NCBI GenBank assembly: GCA_013054445.1
Contig: JAAMPI010001801.1
Span: forward strand, 1 to 10,386
Length of the DNA stretch: 10,386 nt
From: Cudoniella acicularis
Taxonomy: Eukaryota > Ascomycota > Leotiomycetes > Helotiales > Helotiaceae
Direction: 5' to 3'
The notes below the pieces were generated by a model. It did not search any database. It saw nothing but the letters and a program-made list of their open reading frames with translations, and was not told the origin of the DNA. Each line of letters opens with the position of its first letter. Position 1 is the stretch's first letter. Shown here one piece after another: positions 7,324 to 10,386 of the stretch. The position numbers and the translations under genes were made by a program.

Positions 7324-9354
7324 TATCGGCAATCCAGGGAACCCCAGAACCTAAGCGATTACGAGGTTACACTTTCCCATCAGCCTTCGCATCAAGCTTT
7401 GGCCGCATCGGCAAGTCAGGGTTGCGAACTTTGTCTTTTCTTTATGGCAGCGTTGGCAGAGAACTAGGAAGACCGATTTCAGTCCAGGCCTGTTATCCAG
7501 TACTTGTCCAATTACCCTTCTCAAACTGCACTTAATTCCTTCAAGTTCAGTGGAGTGCCTATCAGGGTACTCACAAAGAGAGGTAATCTCCATCTATGTT
7601 AAACTCTATGTCATGATGGACTAACGATTTAAAGATGATTTAGTATCGCCCAATTCCATGATCCTAAACAGAAAAACATATCCTCATGGCAACGATGAAG
7701 AATGCTATAAGCTCATTTCTGACTGGCTTGTCGGGTGTCTATCGTGGCATCCTCATTGCCGTGCTCCGAAAGATTTGGCGTTGCCTTCTAGACTGCTTCA
7801 TATTGGGGATCTGGGGATGAATTTAATCATTAGATTGATGTCTTCTGAGGGGTTAGTCGACAACTATCCAGCCTTGAGTTATTGCTGGAGACTAGTCGGT
7901 CGCTATCCCCCGAAGCTCTTTGAAAGCAACGTCACTATGTATGAGGCCGGTGTACCGTCTCGTTTTGTACCTCGGACTTTCCAAGACTTTTCAAGATCGC
8001 GAGAGGCATAGGCTGCCAGTATGTTTGAATTGATGTTTTGTGTATCATTCAAGACTCGGAGTCCGACAAAGCTCGTGAGCTAGCTAAGATGAAGGATGTG
8101 TTTCAAAATAGTTATCTGACGGTCGCTGCGGCCGATTCGCTAGACCCCAATTCTGCTATATTATTTCCAAGGTCTTCCGCTGACTCCCCGGAGGTCAAGG
8201 TCGAATGGCAAGATTCTATTACCCGACAGAAGGTTACTGCACAACTACAAGTTGATAAAACCGGGAGAGATAGAGCGACCTCGATCCATTATTCTCATTC
8301 TGAAAGCTATCTCAATGGCCCGCTCAACCAACGAGCGTGGACTCTCCAGGAACGCCTTCTACCTTGCCGGGTTCTGCACTACACCTCAGATGAGCTCGCC
8401 TGGGAGTGTCAGACAATGAGGGGCTGGGAAGGTACAAATTCCGTGAAAATGATAGATGAATCCTTGTATGATGTGGGTGATGATATTATAAATGCCATAT
8501 ATATCAACTTGAAGCCTATGATATGAATCCTGGAAGAGACAGATGTGTTAGGGACCGATGCCATATATCGCTATTGGCATAGAGCACTTGCAGCGTATAG
8601 CTGTCGAGGACTATCTTATGACGATGATAAAATCTCTGGGATTAGTGAGATAGCTGATCCAATCGGCCAGCATGTCCGAGATAAACTTGTACATGGGCTA
8701 TGGATGAAGGATATTGCGAAGGGGCTTTTATGGACCCTATCATCGCATCCTCAGACACGGCGGACAACCTTGCAAGCTCCATCATGGAGCTGGGCATTTG
8801 TTCATGGTCATATTGTCGATTTTCTCCTGAATAGAGGTTCCACAAATCATTTCCCACAAATCCAAAACCGAATGCGCGTTAACTATCAGTATCGAATACC
8901 CTCGAAGAACGATACACAAATTGATACACAGAGAGCTGAAGAAGGGGTGTTGAAAATCACGGGTCTCTGCCGCATAGCCACGCTAGAACCTATCAAGAAC
9001 GTGGAGGAAGGAGCTATCGTTAAATTCGAAGGGGACGATGGGCATATGCGCCCACAGGTCTGTCTTGACACACCTTTCAGCATCTTCGACGATCAGTCCG
9101 AAAACTTAATTTATCCCTGTGTCTGTCTCTGCATTGGCATTTGGACGCCGTATTCAATCGATAATCGCAATGAGGAAAAGTGGACTACAGGAATGGTTAT
9201 GGTTCGTGAAACGATAACTGCCTTTCACAGAGTGGGAATCTTCCGGATACTTTCGTCGAACTTGAGTGAACCTACTTTATCAGGGAAAGAGTGGACAATG
9301 CATAAATTTACTATTATATATACCAGATACGATAGTTTAAACTATAGTCAATAG
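7324..9354 (+). pseudogene. HET-domain protein relic, near full length, several breaks
   Basis: The N-terminal part is in one frame at 7324-7599 (HQALAASASQGCELCLFFMA, typical of HET proteins), with a TAG at 7465. The frame then changes between about 7470 and 7625, with a TAA at 7622. The second frame carries GNDEECYKLISDWL, LPSRLLHIGD, YPALSYCWR (usually CWG) and VPRTFQD. One base is missing in the T run near 7988-7992. The third frame continues QYV*IDVLCIIQDSES (TGA at 8026 where Trp belongs), VFQNSYLTVAAADS, LNQRAWTLQERLL and LAWECQ. A TGA at 8524 is followed in the same frame by YWHRALAAYS, GLWMKDIAKGLLW, APSWSWAF and a HET-like C-terminus (FHRVGIFRI) to the TAG at 9354. The 8524 stop might be inside a 66-nt intron (8473-8538), but the donor GTGGGT is poor. 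Introns could explain some 5' frame changes, but not the loss of frame inside the core HET motif. Length (about 640 codons) is usual for the family. Confidence 0.82.
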
Positions 9355-9539
9355 GTACTAGTCATTCTAATATTGGAAGATCTAACGCAATTGTTAGTTG
9401 GACTTTGCCTCTGAGACAACAAGGTTCTAAGAGTCTAAGATTAAGCATGGGAGATCGTCTTATCTCTATGAAGTGAAATTTTAAAGCAGGAGATCTTTGG
9501 TAATCCCAGACGATATTTCTTCCAACTCCCTTCCAACGT
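9355..9539. other. 3' flank of the plus-strand HET relic, no gene seen
   Basis: No coding frame, repeat or RNA was recognised. It separates the HET stop from the right copy of the direct repeat. Confidence 0.5.
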
Positions 9540-9599
9540 GGTTAGTCAACGTCGCCGCTCTACTCAGGCGCTACTCACCCTCGCCTTACCCTCTGCTCA
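9540..9599 (+). repeat. Right copy of a diverged direct repeat flanking the plus-strand HET relic
   Basis: Partner of 7106-7164, 2434 bp away in the same orientation. GGTTAGTCA at 9540-9548, CTACTCAG at 9560-9567, then CGC, CCTCG and GCTCA at 9595-9599. The preceding TTCTTCCAACTCCC also resembles the left flank. It could be a decayed terminal repeat of a transposon or a dispersed repeat present in two copies. Confidence 0.55.
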
Positions 9600-9687
9600 G
9601 CCCGCTCAGTTATAATCCTACCCTCTCTTCCAGTGACCAATCATGATCTAGTGGCTAATCGTGATTTACTCACCATTCGGTTCTGCT

Positions 9688-9711
9688 GTGCGAAAGTTGC
9701 CAACTTTGCAC
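9688..9711. repeat. Inverted repeat, 11-bp stem with one bulge
   Basis: GTGCGAAAGTTG (9688-9699) and CAACTTTGCAC (9701-9711) are complementary apart from one bulged base, with a single base between them. First of four palindromes within about 240 bp. Confidence 0.7.
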
Positions 9712-9721
9712 GACTATTTGA

Positions 9722-9763
9722 GGGGGTCCAAGTCGGTTCCTGGGGAACTTAAAAGGGACCCCC
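9722..9763. repeat. Nested inverted repeat (hairpin within hairpin)
   Basis: The outer arms GGGGGTCC (9722-9729) and GGACCCCC (9756-9763) are perfectly complementary. Inside them GTTCC (9736-9740) and GGAAC (9744-9748) form a second perfect stem with a 3-base loop. It follows the previous palindrome by 10 bases. Confidence 0.7.
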
Positions 9764-9791
9764 CCACCTCCCTCCCAAAATACAGTATGGT

Positions 9792-9813
9792 ACAGTTATA
9801 GCCCTATAGCTGT
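9792..9813. repeat. Inverted repeat, 10-bp arms
   Basis: ACAGTTATAG (9792-9801) and CTATAGCTGT (9804-9813) are complementary at 9 of 10 positions (the tenth would be a G-T pair), with a 2-base loop. Confidence 0.65.
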
Positions 9814-9905
9814 GAGTATGTTGCTTTGTAAGACTATACCTCGAGTCCTCGCCCTTAACGTATTATATGTTAGCGCATTGCATGGTGACGTACGTGCCTT
9901 GCTCT

Positions 9906-9926
9906 TACTCCGGGGCGGAGTACTCC
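9906..9926. repeat. Overlapping palindromes
   Basis: TACTCCG (9906-9912) and CGGAGTA (9916-9922) pair across GGG. The right arm overlaps a perfect 10-base palindrome, GGAGTACTCC (9917-9926), so two alternative folds compete. Confidence 0.65.
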
Positions 9927-10386
9927 AAATTTCAGTACTACAATTAGAAATAATCCGGCCTATTATACTCTAGTTCAGCGTACTAGAATAAGATTATATC
10001 CAAATATATTCTTAAACCAGCCCTCTAAAACGAAAAACTTTCTAAGTAGCTAATAAACAGGAAAAGAGCGAAAATTATGTCGCTAATTTATTATACTATA
10101 GCTATAAGTAGTTGGGTTTGTTATATTATAAGTCGGAGCACTCTGAAATCTAGTAAGAGTAGGGGCTACCACTAGCGGCCCACTTAAGCGAGAACCATGA
10201 AAATGACCCCTTGCTTCTAAAACTCACTATAATTACAATTCATATTATTTTAATCGGAAGTTCGGAATTCGAATCAATTAATAGTAGCTAATCCGCGCAC
10301 CTTAATCACATCCTCGATTTTACACGTCAATTGCTCGGTGTAGTGCCGAAAGTCACGTGGATCTACCTGATCCTAGAGCTTTTAAA
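9927..10386. other. TA-rich stretch without a gene
   Basis: No open frame with protein character on either strand. The sequence is rich in TA steps (TATTATACT, TTATTATACTATAGC, TTATATTATAAG), the composition left by heavy RIP in ascomycetes. A CACGTG palindrome lies at 10354-10359 near the right edge, followed by ATCTACCTGATC. I read it as probable decayed repeat sequence, but no transposon protein can be recognised. Confidence 0.4.

Noticed and set aside
7351..7593. Minus-strand open frame with Cys pairs (CQRC, CRCG)
   Set aside because: It looked like a small zinc-binding protein, but the plus strand at the same place encodes the HET N-terminal motif ASASQGCELC, which explains the cysteine-like antisense codons.
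7995..8060. Possible intron rescuing the frame in the plus-strand HET gene
   Set aside because: A GTATGT at 8020 could be a donor, but any intron here would remove the conserved WID.LCIIQ motif, which is present in the sequence. A one-base deletion plus a Trp-to-stop change fits better.
10250..10285. TTCGGAATTCGAATC, resembling a tRNA T-arm
   Set aside because: No matching acceptor, D or anticodon stems could be placed around it.
1..10386. CRISPR array, rRNA, bacterial operon or prophage signals
   Set aside because: Short GT...AG introns, fungal protein families and poly(A)-type 3' ends show this is eukaryotic DNA; no regularly spaced repeats were seen.

Overview
The window looks like a piece of a filamentous ascomycete genome, most likely Pezizomycotina and possibly a leotiomycete. 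The evidence is two intact genes with short introns (49-70 nt, GT...AG, one with a textbook GCTAAC branch site), CT-rich leaders before start codons, and protein families that are fungal: a STAND-type N-terminal domain fused to ankyrin repeats, a GH5 subfamily 5 endoglucanase, and HET (heterokaryon incompatibility) proteins. Species cannot be named from this alone.

Layout. 1-840: no intact gene. A decayed coding-like stretch on the minus strand runs off the left edge, with a TATA/CT-rich leader in front of it, and a tandem palindrome lies at 708-729. 840-2989: promoter and a two-exon gene (586 aa) with a helical fungal N-terminal domain and about seven ankyrin repeats. 2990-3269: convergent 3' flanks. 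3270-4894 (minus): a five-exon secreted GH5_5 endoglucanase (471 aa), both catalytic glutamates present, no cellulose-binding module, and a long Ser/Ala/Thr-rich tail that ends like a GPI-anchor signal. 4895-5872: endoglucanase promoter, then an orphan TATA plus CT-rich leader with no gene behind it. 5873-7082 (minus): a HET-domain relic with six in-frame stops and a frameshift, missing its N-terminal part. 7324-9354 (plus): a second HET relic, head-to-head with the first, also broken. Diverged direct repeats of about 60 bp (7106-7164 and 9540-9599) bracket the second relic. 9600-10386: no gene, a cluster of palindromes and TA-rich sequence.

The left half is two working genes, a possible intracellular scaffold/sensor and a cell-surface or secreted cellulose-degrading enzyme. 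The right half is a graveyard of nonself-recognition genes. Many stops there replace glutamine codons by C-to-T change at CpA, the signature of repeat-induced point mutation (RIP). The observations I would check first are the direct repeats around the second HET relic, which coincide with where the first HET relic loses its N-terminus, and the GPI-like tail on the GH5_5 enzyme.
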